Of a DNA stretch of 64,000 bases, positions 42,009 to 51,248 are shown piece by piece. The notes under the pieces were generated by a model. That model had not been told where the DNA came from and ran no database searches. It saw only the letters and a program-made list of their open reading frames with translations. The stretch spans positions 1,116,001 to 1,180,000 of the forward strand of contig OZ252054.1 of NCBI GenBank assembly GCA_965248035.1, in the 5' to 3' direction. Both the position numbers and the translations under genes were made by a program. This DNA is from BJGV01 sp964194745 (GTDB lineage Bacteria; Pseudomonadota; Gammaproteobacteria; Burkholderiales; Nitrosomonadaceae). Position 1 is the first letter of the stretch, and the number at the start of each line of letters is the position of its first letter.

Positions 42009-44657
42009 ATGATGGATATTGTTGGAAGATCTTTGCCAAGCCCGTTAAGTGCTGCAGTCGGAAAGAAGGCACTGCTACAAGGCCGTGAGATATTGCACCG
42101 ACAGTATAGCCAGAATGCGAACAGCGCAGCATTACTACGTGGTTATTGCCGATTGGTAGATGGTCTGCTGCGTCAGGTATGGAAAGAAATGGCGTTTCCC
42201 AGCTCAATCGCCCTGCTGGCAGTGGGTGGCTATGGGCGTGGTTATCTTTTCCCTGGTTCGGATATAGACCTACTAGTATTGCTTCCCGCTAAGGGAAACA
42301 ATGCGAATTCTGTGGATGACGCCACTAAGTCGAGGTTGGAGAAATGGGCGGGCTTGTTGTGGGATATGGGGTTAGAGGTGGGCCATAGTGTTCGAACACT
42401 AGCCGAATGTACGGAGGAATCATATAAGGATATCACGGTACAGACCAGTTTATTAGAAGCGCGTCGACTTGCAGGGAGTAGACAATTATTCAGTGTGTTT
42501 TCACACACGATGATGGCTGCGCTGAATCCACAGGAATTTTTCAGCGCCAAACAGCTTGAGCAACAGCAGCGCCATGGTCGCTATCACGAAGCGACTTACA
42601 ATCTTGAGCCCAACATAAAGGAAAGTCCTGGCGGCTTGCGGGATTTACAAAATATTTTGTGGGTCAGTCGCGCTGCTGGGCTAGGAAAATCCTGGTCAGA
42701 TCTCGTCAAGGGAGGATTCATCACGCGGCAGGAAGCTCGACTTGCGAAGCGTCACGAATCGATCTTGCAAGACTTGCGTATTCGGTTACATTATCTTACT
42801 GGACGTCGTGAAGATAGGTTGTTGTTTGATTACCAGACGCTGCTTGCTAAAGAATTCAAGATTACTGATAAGCCGCCGCGCCGTGCAGGTGAATTGTTAA
42901 TGCAACATTACTACCTTGCTGCAAAGTCGGTGACGCAGATCAATACCATTCTCTTGCTTACTTTACGGGCAGAAATTTTCCCTGCTACGGATTTGATTCC
43001 AATTATCATCAATGAGCGTTTTCAGAAACGCGGTGAGTTTCTTGAGCTACGAGACGAAAATATCTTCAAGAAAGATCCAGGCGTTGTTCTAGAAAGCGTG
43101 CTTTTGCTGCAACAGCACCCTGAATTAAAAGCCCGCAGCGTTACAACTCTGCGTGCACTTTGGCATTCTACACTTTTTATTAATTCTGCTTTCCGGCACG
43201 ATTTGCGTAACTGTGCTCTGTTTATGCAAATTCTACGCCAGCCTCGTGGACTTACTCGAGAACTACGTTTCATGAGCCGCTACGGTATTTTGGGGCGCTA
43301 TATCCCTGTATTTGGGCGCATTGTTGGTCAAATGCAACACGACCTATTTCATGCTTATACTGTCGACGAACACATTTTAATGGTAGTAAGAAATTTGCGT
43401 CGTTTTATGGCTTCTGAATTTGCTCACGAGTATCCACTATGTAGCCAGCTAATAAGTGAGTTCGATAGACCGGAGATGCTCTATATCGCTGGTCTATTTC
43501 ACGACATTGCTAAAGGCCGTAGCGGTGATCATTCGTTACTCGGAAAGAAAGACGCCAAACGGTTTTGCACACAACATGGAATATCAGTGGAGGATACAGA
43601 GCTGGTAACATGGCTGGTAGAAAATCATCTGATAATGTCAGCTACGGCACAAAAGCAGGATTTGTCAGATATGGAAGTGATTGCAGGTTTTGCCGCGTGT
43701 GTCAGAGATGAGCGTCGACTCATCGCGCTTTATCTACTTACAGTTGCAGATATTCGGGGTACCAGTCCAAAAGTTTGGAACACGTGGAAAGGCAAGCTAC
43801 TAGAAGATTTGTTTTGTGCAACGCGGCGGTATCTAAGTGGCGAACCAGATTACGTCGGCGGCGCTCTGGAAAACCGCAAGATTAGGGTGTTGGAATTGCT
43901 GCAACTTGAGGTTATTTCTGCTGATGCGCATGAACGACTCTGGTCAGAACTTGATACCACTTATTTTTTACAGCATGATCCACAGGAGATTGCATGGCAT
44001 ACACATCAACTCTACAGTAAGGTAGATTCGCCAGTGCCAGTGGTAAAAGCACGGATTGTTCCAGTTGGAGAAGGTATCCAAGTAATGATTTATACTGCTG
44101 ACCGGAAGGATCTATTCGCACGAATTTGTGGATTTTTCGAGCGCCTCAATTACAGTATTGTAGAGGCAAAAATCCATACTACCTACAATGGCTACGCTCT
44201 TGATAGTTTCTTGGTATTGAATCCGTTTAACGCAGTGGAGCAACACCGCAATGTAATTAGTATGGTTGAGCATGGACTGGTACAGCAACTGGAACAGCAA
44301 ATACCTCTCAAGTCTTCGTCACAGGTGCGACTGAGCCGTCACCTTAAGCATTTTCCAATTACACCTGAGGTTGATATTGAACCCGATGAAAAAGGAACCT
44401 ATCACATCCTGTCAATTGTTGCTGGTGACCAGCCGGAGCTACTGTCGCGCATTGCGCAAGTTTTGGCGCGTTCAAATGTCAGAGTGCACAGTGCTAGGGT
44501 AAATACCATGGGCGAGCGCGCCGAGGATATTTTTTTGATTACAGGAAGAATATTGAATGAAACAAGAACATTGATCCATCTGGAGACAGAACTTCTAAGG
44601 ATACTGCAGACTTCAGATGAAATGATTCAGGTAAAACCAGAAGAATATATGCACTAA
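42009..44657 (+). CDS. glnD: Bifunctional uridylyltransferase/uridylyl-removing enzyme
   Basis: GlnD senses glutamine and adds or removes UMP from PII, thereby setting nitrogen assimilation. Domains in order: nucleotidyltransferase with VGGYGRGYLFPGSDIDLLVL (about residues 68-87), a central helical region, the HD domain with AGLFHDIAKGRSGDHS (about 493-508), and two C-terminal ACT domains (near 700-770 and 800-880; for example VMIYTADRKDLFARICGFF). 882 residues, near the usual length. ATG at 42009 or 42012. Confidence 0.96.
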   Translation: MMDIVGRSLPSPLSAAVGKKALLQGREILHRQYSQNANSAALLRGYCRLVDGLLRQVWKEMAFPSSIALLAVGGYGRGYLFPGSDIDLLVLLPAKGNNANSVDDATKSRLEKWAGLLWDMGLEVGHSVRTLAECTEESYKDITVQTSLLEARRLAGSRQLFSVFSHTMMAALNPQEFFSAKQLEQQQRHGRYHEATYNLEPNIKESPGGLRDLQNILWVSRAAGLGKSWSDLVKGGFITRQEARLAKRHESILQDLRIRLHYLTGRREDRLLFDYQTLLAKEFKITDKPPRRAGELLMQHYYLAAKSVTQINTILLLTLRAEIFPATDLIPIIINERFQKRGEFLELRDENIFKKDPGVVLESVLLLQQHPELKARSVTTLRALWHSTLFINSAFRHDLRNCALFMQILRQPRGLTRELRFMSRYGILGRYIPVFGRIVGQMQHDLFHAYTVDEHILMVVRNLRRFMASEFAHEYPLCSQLISEFDRPEMLYIAGLFHDIAKGRSGDHSLLGKKDAKRFCTQHGISVEDTELVTWLVENHLIMSATAQKQDLSDMEVIAGFAACVRDERRLIALYLLTVADIRGTSPKVWNTWKGKLLEDLFCATRRYLSGEPDYVGGALENRKIRVLELLQLEVISADAHERLWSELDTTYFLQHDPQEIAWHTHQLYSKVDSPVPVVKARIVPVGEGIQVMIYTADRKDLFARICGFFERLNYSIVEAKIHTTYNGYALDSFLVLNPFNAVEQHRNVISMVEHGLVQQLEQQIPLKSSSQVRLSRHLKHFPITPEVDIEPDEKGTYHILSIVAGDQPELLSRIAQVLARSNVRVHSARVNTMGERAEDIFLITGRILNETRTLIHLETELLRILQTSDEMIQVKPEEYMH

Positions 44658-44714
44658 AATTAGTTTCTCAATAAAATATAATACTCAGACTTGGAAATTT
44701 GTGTGTTGTTTCTC

Positions 44715-45458
44715 TCAATGCATTGTTACCGCTTTCTCGCATTCGGTATTGAGATCTGCACAGTAGTTTTCGTAGATCCCATCGAGGAATCCCCAAAGTG
44801 CATCGCATGCTTCGGTGGTTGCAGCCAGAACCTCAGCTTTTTTCTCCGGGGTGTCAGCAAATCTCTCAATTAACGCCCATTCAGCCTGAGAATGATGTAT
44901 GTCGGCTTCCTGATGCACGGTAAAGAATTCGTAACTATCAGGATCATTCATTCCATAGAATCTAGCCAGGCCATCGATTTTCACTGCAGCAATTTCTGGT
45001 ACTTGGGATTCGAAAGCATGCATAGCTGCAAGGCCTGCATAGAATGGTTGATTTAGGCAAATATCCCGAAAAGTTGCAACCAGATTCGCCGTGCCAGGCA
45101 ATGCTGTTGCATTGGCCAAATTCTTCTCGCTTGAGCCCAAAGCAAGGGCAAAAGTTTTCCACAAGGCAGGATGGTTTTTCTCACCATATTCTTCACTAAT
45201 CAGGTTTTTCAAAACTTCTTGTCGCACGCTGATGTCGCCACTATTGGTTTCAGTGTGAATATGGGGAGTGTTGAAATGTATCGCACTCAAATAAGTCGGT
45301 TCGGCCAAAACATTATGGAAATATTGTTCCGCATATTGACGCAATTGAACCTTGGATAGTTTTCCATCGGTCCAGGCAACATAGAATGGATGTTTAAGAA
45401 GACTCTTGGAGCCAATAATTGAATCAACATTTTGCTTGAAAGATACTTCTGTTCTCAT
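44715..45458 (-). CDS. CADD-type para-aminobenzoate synthase
   Basis: Heme-oxygenase-like di-metal protein related to chlamydial CADD and to the Nitrosomonas protein implicated in an alternative PABA route that bypasses pabABC. I start at the ATG at 45458, which has AGAGGAAAG just before it. From that start, candidate metal ligands Glu89, His96, Glu150, His182, Asp186 and His189 (ISEEYGEKNHP, HAFESQVPE, HQEADIHHSQ) keep exactly the spacing I recall for CADD, and Lys160 corresponds to its donor lysine. 247 residues. Numbering of CADD is from memory. Confidence 0.85.
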   Translation of the reverse strand: MRTEVSFKQNVDSIIGSKSLLKHPFYVAWTDGKLSKVQLRQYAEQYFHNVLAEPTYLSAIHFNTPHIHTETNSGDISVRQEVLKNLISEEYGEKNHPALWKTFALALGSSEKNLANATALPGTANLVATFRDICLNQPFYAGLAAMHAFESQVPEIAAVKIDGLARFYGMNDPDSYEFFTVHQEADIHHSQAEWALIERFADTPEKKAEVLAATTEACDALWGFLDGIYENYCADLNTECEKAVTMH

Positions 45459-45707
45459 GGTCTTTCCTCTTGTCATGAACAGGAATGGTTTTTTATAAGC
45501 ATATCACCACCCAATAATATCGCCAAGTAAAATTTTGGTGAATGAAGGATTATATCCTGAGTATGATTAATGATCGGCGTTAAGGAGAAAAGTATAGGCA
45601 AGCTATAGCAGTAAATACAATTTGTAACTGAAAAATATTTTATTGCTGCATTCCATTAAGGACCAATTTGCCGCTAAACTTGGGTTTACTTAAATTTGGG
45701 CAATACT

Positions 45708-46130
45708 ATGGATGAGCAATCAAGTCTGCTGGCTTTGTTTGCAGGAAGTTTTCTTGCTGCTACACTACTCCCAGGTGGTTCAGAAGCAGTGCTGTTTGGA
45801 GTATTAAAAGCTCACCCCCAGCTTTATTGGCCTGTTCTAGGAATTGCCTCACTGGGTAATACCTTGGGAGGCATGAGCTCGTACGCTATTGGACGGTTCC
45901 TGCCAAATGAAAAGGCGTTTCTAAAGAATTCTAGTGGCAGCACACGCGGACTGGAGTGGGTACGTTGTCACGGTAGTCCTGTGCTGCTGCTGTCATGGGT
46001 ACCACTAATTGGTGACGCATTATGTATTGCGGCAGGGTGGCTTCGGATCAGCTGGTTCTGGGTACTACTGTTCATGGCAGCTGGGAAATTTGCACGTTAC
46101 TGGGTAATCGCAATAGCTTTCAGTCAATAA
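45708..46130 (+). CDS. YqaA/VTT-domain membrane protein
   Basis: A 140-residue inner-membrane protein of the DedA/SNARE-associated (YqaA) group. I start at MDEQSSLLALFAG (45708), the common N terminus; a TTG four codons upstream is in frame. Family features are FLAATLLPGGSEAVLFGVL and GNTLGGMSSYAIGRFLP, then the segment RGLEWVRCHGSPVLLLSWVPLIGDALCIAAGWLR (quoted in part: SWVPLIGDALCIAAGWLR). Such proteins may move lipids across the membrane; the substrate is unknown. Confidence 0.88.
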   Translation: MDEQSSLLALFAGSFLAATLLPGGSEAVLFGVLKAHPQLYWPVLGIASLGNTLGGMSSYAIGRFLPNEKAFLKNSSGSTRGLEWVRCHGSPVLLLSWVPLIGDALCIAAGWLRISWFWVLLFMAAGKFARYWVIAIAFSQ

Positions 46131-46197
46131 CAAAATTTTCACAATAAAAAGACCGCTAACATTTGACCTTCTTATAATCTTGTCTGACCAAGCACTT

Positions 46198-46506
46198 TCA
46201 TTTCTGAATCAGTTTCTGTAATTCTCCGTTCTGATACATTTCTGTTACGATATCCGAGCCACCGACAAATTCGCCATTGATATAGAGTTGGGGAATAGTT
46301 GGCCAGTTTGAGTATTCTTTAATGCCCTGTCTGATTTCGGGGCTGGGAAGTACGTCCACGGCAAAAAAATTATCTACCCCACACGCATTGAGTATTTTTA
46401 CTGCATGGGCAGAGAAACCGCATTGTGGGAATTCTGGTGTGCCTTTCATGTAGAGAACCACAGAGTGAGTGGTGACTTGTTCCTTGATAATCTCTTGCGT
46501 ATTCAT
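46198..46506 (-). CDS. grxD: Monothiol glutaredoxin (Grx4 type)
   Basis: Monothiol glutaredoxins bind and hand over Fe-S clusters with BolA-like partners. The 102-residue protein starts MNTQEIIKEQVTTHSVVLYM, has the active site CGFS (PQCGFSAHAVKIL), and the glutathione-binding WPTIPQLYINGEFVGGSDIV. Length and motifs are typical. In many beta- and gammaproteobacteria it lies beside prmC and prfA, as here. Confidence 0.96.
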   Translation of the reverse strand: MNTQEIIKEQVTTHSVVLYMKGTPEFPQCGFSAHAVKILNACGVDNFFAVDVLPSPEIRQGIKEYSNWPTIPQLYINGEFVGGSDIVTEMYQNGELQKLIQK

Positions 46507-46614
46507 TCCTGGTTCCTTGTCAAATAAAAAAACCTGTAATTCTATGTTATAGAAAAGGCTGTGCTGTTTAAAAAGGTTTTTTTCATTTCGATCAAAGCAG
46601 CTATATGCTGTATT

Positions 46615-47475
46615 TTAACAGCTTTCTTGTAGAAATCTTTCACATCTCCCACCACTGGCTCTCATTACGCCCGCTAAATCGTGGTGGGAAAAAATATCAC
46701 TAAAGCCTGCCTTTTCAAGTAATTGTTTGCTCATTTCTGCTTGATCGTAGCCGTGTTCTAGTAGCAACCAGCCGCCAACGGTAAGATGAGAAACAGCAGA
46801 AGCAATGATGAGGCGAATACAATCCAATCCGTCTGATCCAGCAACCAGGGCTAATCGTGGTTCAAAGCGCAAGTCTCCCTGACTTAGATGTGGGTCACCG
46901 ATGACAACATAGGGTGGGTTAGAAATGATAAGGTTAAATCTTTCTCCAGCGAACTCTCCAAACCAGTCACTCGCGATAACACACACGTTACTTACACTGA
47001 GATATTTTACGTTTTTTTTGGCAACAGCTAAAGCATCGACAGAAGAGTCCACTGCAGTAACATTGGCAAGCGGGCGATGTTTAGCAATAGTGATTGCTAT
47101 CGCGCCACTGCCAGTCCCAAGATCCAAAACTTTACAAGGTAGATCTATGGAAATTCTCTCTAATGCTAGATCTACCAACAATTCGGTTTCCGGGCGGGGA
47201 ATCAGTACCGAAGGTTTTACTTTAAATTTCATGCTGTAAAACTCACGTTCGCCAAGTATATAGGCAATCGGCTCACCATTGATACGTCGAGTAACTAACA
47301 ACTGAAAGGTTTGTATTTGAATTGGTATGAGACTTTGGTCGGGGTGGGCAATGAGGTAAGCATGATTCACCTTAAGCACACTCTGCAATAATATCCGTGC
47401 ATCAGTATAGGTAATGTAATTACACGCTTGGCTTAGAGCTTTTTCTATTGTAATGTGCTGTGCTTTGAAGTTCAT
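46615..47475 (-). CDS. prmC: Release factor glutamine methyltransferase
   Basis: PrmC methylates the Gln of the GGQ motif in release factors. I use the ATG at 47475 (MNFKAQHITIEKALSQACNY); the longer frame to 47643 overlaps prfA. The 286 residues contain the SAM-binding VLDLGTGSGAIAITIAKH and the catalytic NPPYV in FNLIISNPPYVVIGDPHL. prfA, which makes its substrate, lies 91 bases upstream in the same operon. Confidence 0.95.
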   Translation of the reverse strand: MNFKAQHITIEKALSQACNYITYTDARILLQSVLKVNHAYLIAHPDQSLIPIQIQTFQLLVTRRINGEPIAYILGEREFYSMKFKVKPSVLIPRPETELLVDLALERISIDLPCKVLDLGTGSGAIAITIAKHRPLANVTAVDSSVDALAVAKKNVKYLSVSNVCVIASDWFGEFAGERFNLIISNPPYVVIGDPHLSQGDLRFEPRLALVAGSDGLDCIRLIIASAVSHLTVGGWLLLEHGYDQAEMSKQLLEKAGFSDIFSHHDLAGVMRASGGRCERFLQESC

Positions 47476-47517
47476 TTTAGGATGCCAGTTCAGCCACGTA
47501 GGTTCCAAGTTTGCAGC

Positions 47518-47545
47518 ATTACTGCAGCATAAATGCTGCAGTAAT
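47518..47545. other. 13-bp perfect palindrome between prfA and prmC
   Basis: ATTACTGCAGCAT-AA-ATGCTGCAGTAAT. The stem is 13 bp with a 2-base centre and no adjoining T run on either strand, so it is not a standard terminator. It could be an RNA processing hairpin that tunes prmC expression, or a protein-binding site. Confidence 0.7.
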
Positions 47546-47566
47546 AACCTAAGACATGTTTTGTCT

Positions 47567-48643
47567 TTATTCGCCCATTGTTGCCAGTTGTTCCGCTTGA
47601 TGCTCTGATGCCAGCGTAGAACATAGGTCGTCCAGGTCGCCATCCATGATTTGGTCTATCTTGTAAAGTGTGAGGTTGATGCGGTGATCGGATATACGCC
47701 CCTGAGGAAAATTATAGGTACGGATACGTTCTGATCGGTCGCCACTACCAATTAGCAACTTACGGGTGGCAGCCTGTTTAGCTTGTTGTTCACGCATTTG
47801 CTTATCACGAATTCGCGCAACTAGAACGCTCATTGCTTGTGCTTTATTTTTGTGCTGTGAGCGTCCGTCTTGGCACTCGACCACGATACCAGTAGGAATA
47901 TGAGTAATTCGTACAGCTGAATCAGTTTTATTGATATGCTGGCCCCCTGCGCCAGAAGCTCGATAAGTATCAATTCGCAACTCGGCTGGATTTAACATTA
48001 TGTCGGATATTTCATCCGCCTCTGGCATTATCGCAACCGTACAAGCAGAAGTGTGAATGCGCCCCTGGGTCTCGGTAGATGGTACACGTTGCACCCTGTG
48101 GCCACCAGATTCGAACTTAAGTTTAGAGTACGCACCGTGACCGGTGATCTTAGCAATAATTTCTTTGTACCCACCCACTTCAGAATGGCTTTGCGAAATA
48201 ACTTCTACCTGCCAGTGCTGGCGTTCGGCAAAACGTGTATACATACGAAATAAATCGCCGGCAAATAATGCTGACTCATCTCCACCCGTACCGGCACGAA
48301 TTTCCAGGAAAATATTGTGTTCATCATTTGGGTCCTTAGGTAGTAAAAGCTTTTGCAATTCCGATTCAATTTGCGCGAGTTTTTCTTTGCCGTCTCGTAT
48401 CTCGGTATCAGCAAATTCACGCATTTCAACATCGGCACTCATTTCTTGCGCCGTCTGAATATCGTATTCGCCAAGTTGGTAAGCATGATAAAGCTCGACC
48501 ACTGGTACAATCTCAGCACGCTCGCGTGTAAGTTTGCGGTAATTATCAAGATCGGAAGTTATGGTCTCGCTACTCAGTAGACAGTTTAATTCATCCAGGC
48601 GCGAGCTCAGCTGTATGAGCTTGGTAGTAATACCCTCGTTCAT
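47567..48643 (-). CDS. prfA: Peptide chain release factor 1
   Basis: RF1 ends translation at UAA and UAG. The 358-residue length is standard. Visible elements are the peptidyl-hydrolysis motif GAGGQHINKTDSAVRITH near residue 230 (Gln methylated by PrmC), the RF1-type codon-recognition region with RVQRVPSTETQGRIHTS, and the C-terminal NFPQGRISDHRINLTLYKI. It overlaps the hemA stop by 4 bases (ATGA). Confidence 0.97.
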   Translation of the reverse strand: MNEGITTKLIQLSSRLDELNCLLSSETITSDLDNYRKLTRERAEIVPVVELYHAYQLGEYDIQTAQEMSADVEMREFADTEIRDGKEKLAQIESELQKLLLPKDPNDEHNIFLEIRAGTGGDESALFAGDLFRMYTRFAERQHWQVEVISQSHSEVGGYKEIIAKITGHGAYSKLKFESGGHRVQRVPSTETQGRIHTSACTVAIMPEADEISDIMLNPAELRIDTYRASGAGGQHINKTDSAVRITHIPTGIVVECQDGRSQHKNKAQAMSVLVARIRDKQMREQQAKQAATRKLLIGSGDRSERIRTYNFPQGRISDHRINLTLYKIDQIMDGDLDDLCSTLASEHQAEQLATMGE

Positions 48644-49893
48644 TCTAAGTGATCAAGTTGGTAGAGTCGGTTTATCAACTCGACTAGGTTATCGCGTTCA
48701 TCTGCCGGAGCGTAATTAAGAACATTGGAAGGGGTATGTAAAAATTTGTTGGTTAGGCCGTTACTCAATGATTCCATAATTTTTTGCGGGTCTCCTCCTT
48801 TGGCCAAAAGTTTGATGGCCCGCTCAAGCTCATGTCGGCGATGGTGTTCTGCTTGGTTGCGTAACGCGCGGATGGTGGGGACCAGTTCACGAGATTCTAG
48901 CCAGTGCATGAAGTTAATTACATTTGAGTCAATGATAGCTTCAGCATGAGCCACCGCGCCTTGGCGTGAGTCCAGCCCCTCTTGGACAATATCGGCAAGA
49001 TCATCCACAGTATAGAGAAACACGTCATCCAGTTCTACTACCTCCTGCTCAACATCACGTGGAACAGCTAGATCCACCATGAAAATTGGGCGATGTTTAC
49101 GTGTTTTAATAGCACGTTCCACCATACCTTTTCCAAGTATCGGAAGAGGGCTAGCAGTACAGGTCACGACGATGTCATGAAGAGCTACCTGTTCGGGAAG
49201 TTCATTTAGTGTTATTGACTGCGCATTGAACCGATTTGCCAGAGCTTGTGCATGTTCGATAGTACGGTTTGCGACAGTGATGTGTTTTGGGTGGCGTGCA
49301 GAGAAATGACTGGCACTTAGTTCAATCATTTCACCCGCTCCAATGAACAGTATACGTTGTTCACTAATGTTACCAAAAATTCTTTCCGCCAGTTGTGTAG
49401 CGGCAGCAGCCATGGAAACAGAGTTTGTACCGATTTCGGTGGATGTGCGAACCTCCTTAGCAACAAAAAAAGTGCGCTGAAATAATTTGTGTAGCAACAT
49501 ACCAAGTGTGCCTGCATGTTCTGCAGATTTTACTGCGTCTTTCAATTGGCCGAGTATCTGCGGTTCACCCAACACCATAGAATCTAACCCACTTGCAACC
49601 CTAAAAGCATGCTTTACTGCATGTTCTCGTGGAAGCCTGTAGAGATAGGGTTCCAATTCCCGTACCTGTATCTGATGAAAGTCTGCTAGCCAGTGCGTTA
49701 CTACATCTGGTTTGTCCGTACTGCAATAGACTTCGGTACGATTACAGGTAGAGACAATTGCTGCCTCCTTTACTGGATGATGACCTACCAGATCGTGCAA
49801 CGCGTGTTCCATTACATCTTCTGGGAATACAACTTGCTCGCGTACATCCAGCGGCGCAGTCTGATGGTTGATGCCGAAGGCCAATAATTCCAT
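48640..49893 (-). CDS. hemA: Glutamyl-tRNA reductase
   Basis: HemA reduces glutamyl-tRNA to glutamate-1-semialdehyde, the first step of the C5 tetrapyrrole pathway; HemL (38945-40228) follows it. The 417 residues show LAFGINHQTAPLDVREQV at the N terminus, the catalytic Cys in IVSTCNRTEVYC (Cys50), GLDSMVLGEPQILGQ, and the NADPH-binding LFIGAGEMIELSASHF. The C-terminal dimerisation helix is present. hemA-prfA-prmC is a conserved proteobacterial operon. Confidence 0.97.
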   Translation of the reverse strand: MELLAFGINHQTAPLDVREQVVFPEDVMEHALHDLVGHHPVKEAAIVSTCNRTEVYCSTDKPDVVTHWLADFHQIQVRELEPYLYRLPREHAVKHAFRVASGLDSMVLGEPQILGQLKDAVKSAEHAGTLGMLLHKLFQRTFFVAKEVRTSTEIGTNSVSMAAAATQLAERIFGNISEQRILFIGAGEMIELSASHFSARHPKHITVANRTIEHAQALANRFNAQSITLNELPEQVALHDIVVTCTASPLPILGKGMVERAIKTRKHRPIFMVDLAVPRDVEQEVVELDDVFLYTVDDLADIVQEGLDSRQGAVAHAEAIIDSNVINFMHWLESRELVPTIRALRNQAEHHRRHELERAIKLLAKGGDPQKIMESLSNGLTNKFLHTPSNVLNYAPADERDNLVELINRLYQLDHLE

Positions 49894-50010
49894 AGATGGT
49901 TATGTAAGCAACTGGTAAAGAATATGAAAATCTTATGATTATAGTATTACAAGAGCTTGAATACTATCAATGAGAAGAATTTGTAGTGTCCTAAGTTGAA
50001 GGAGCTGATT

Positions 50011-50145
50011 GTGAAACTAGTTCTAATTGAGTGGCATGACTCAAGAACGGCAGAAAACGGGTGGCAGTACCTGAGAGAGCACCAAGATGTTTCTGCCGTT
50101 AAGGAAACCAATGTGGGCCATGGTGGGCACTTTTATCAAAAGTAG
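50011..50145 (+). CDS. Short ORF of 44 residues, possibly truncated
   Basis: GTG start with AAGGAG 6 bases before it. The product begins KLVLIEWHDSRTAENGWQYL; the LIEWHDS start followed by a Trp resembles the N terminus of small phage-associated proteins of unknown function that are usually about 70-80 residues. Here it stops early after HGGHFYQK, so it may be a remnant. The gap 49894-50010 holds the hemA promoter. Confidence 0.4.
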   Translation: MKLVLIEWHDSRTAENGWQYLREHQDVSAVKETNVGHGGHFYQK

Positions 50146-50182
50146 CTTATAAGGGAAAAACATCTATAGGTTTTTATATATC

Positions 50183-50258
<76 letters not shown>

Positions 50259-50674
50259 TTTTGCGAGGTTGTCGCATCCTTGCATACACAACACAACATT
50301 GTTTGTATTTGCTAACTGGAGGAAGTGTTTTCTGGCGTATATAATTTTAGCACAGCGTAAAATTCATTGGAACACTCGGGTAGGTGTCCAAATTGCTACA
50401 AATTTTTGTAGTGTAGTTATTCTTACATTCACTTCATATATTTTCATATATTATTAGTAGTGTTTGAGCCAATTTGAAGAGCTGAAAATACTATGTATCG
50501 ATATTCAGCTTTTGATTCCAGGAGGGTAGTTAGCTTTTCTTTAAGTTTCATAGCTCAGCTTCGAGTTCTTATGATTAAAGAAAGGGGCTTTTTACTCCGA
50601 TGTTTACTATTTGGTTCAGGTAGATCAAAAACCTGAAAATTATCATAAAAAGTAATACAAGCCAAACAGTCAAG
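50259..50674. other. Gene-free stretch between tRNA-Phe and the DUF721 gene
   Basis: 416 bases, AT-rich. AAAGAAAGGGGCTTTTTACT near 50577-50600 recalls the GCCCTTTCT part of the repeats at 30417 and 32874 in reverse, but similarity is too weak to call. The tRNA promoter must be here. Nothing else supported. Confidence 0.4.
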
Positions 50675-51136
50675 TTAAGATTTCTTTGGCTTGGCTCGTT
50701 TCTTTAGCATTGATTTAACAGCAATCTTTAATGGAGACAAAGGTAAATTTGTAGCAAATTTGCTCAGGTTTTCCATACCAGCTTGGCTTATTTTCGGTTT
50801 CTTATGGGATAAGTCATTCGCGCTGTATGTGTAGTAATTTGCTTGCACAGTAATTTGAATTGCAGTAACCTCCACATAGCCCATTTTCTTAAATTTTAAT
50901 AGTAATGATGGTAGAATTTGTTTAAGTTTCGCGGCGACTGCTCCATTGCCCACTAATATGGTCAACTTTCCATATAAAAATTTATCTAGAGAGCAGGGTT
51001 TTGCTAATTGGGGCGGAATAATTTCCATGAATGCTCGCTGCATTTCGGATAATCGATCAATGTAGGTAAACAGCTCTTGATGCTGAGGGGCATCTTTGAG
51101 GGCGTTAAGGTAGAAATTGATTTTGTGTATTGTCAT
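50675..51136 (-). CDS. DUF721 (DciA-like) protein
   Basis: 153 residues. The central part (KPCSLDKFLYGKLTILVGNG, then AAKLKQILPSLLLKFKKMGY) matches the KH-like DUF721 domain, and the C terminus is basic (MLKKRAKPKKS). DciA-type proteins load the replicative helicase DnaB in bacteria without DnaC. A DUF721 gene next to secA and an M23 peptidase is a known betaproteobacterial arrangement. Overall sequence is divergent, so DciA function is inferred. Confidence 0.75.
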   Translation of the reverse strand: MTIHKINFYLNALKDAPQHQELFTYIDRLSEMQRAFMEIIPPQLAKPCSLDKFLYGKLTILVGNGAVAAKLKQILPSLLLKFKKMGYVEVTAIQITVQANYYTYSANDLSHKKPKISQAGMENLSKFATNLPLSPLKIAVKSMLKKRAKPKKS

Positions 51137-51144
51137 ATTTGTAA

Positions 51145-51209
51145 TAGTTAGTAATGTGATTTCTCACAGAGAATACCACGCTCAATAGCATTACTCTGTG
51201 TAGACAATT
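51145..51209 (-). repeat. Dispersed 67-bp repeat, copy 2
   Basis: Reverse complement of the element at 19341-19407, with about 57 of 67 bases alike. It contains an inverted pair CACAGAG ... CTCTGTG, so it could form a hairpin. It fills most of the space between the divergent DUF721 and M23 peptidase genes. Confidence 0.75.
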
Positions 51210-51248
51210 AATAAGTCACATGTGCTGTACGAGAGTTCGGAGGAATAT

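Noticed and set aside
50560..50650. Third, inverted copy of the 120-bp island repeat near the tRNA
   Set aside because: Only scattered pieces such as AAGAAAGGGGCTTTTT agree; similarity is too low to separate from chance.
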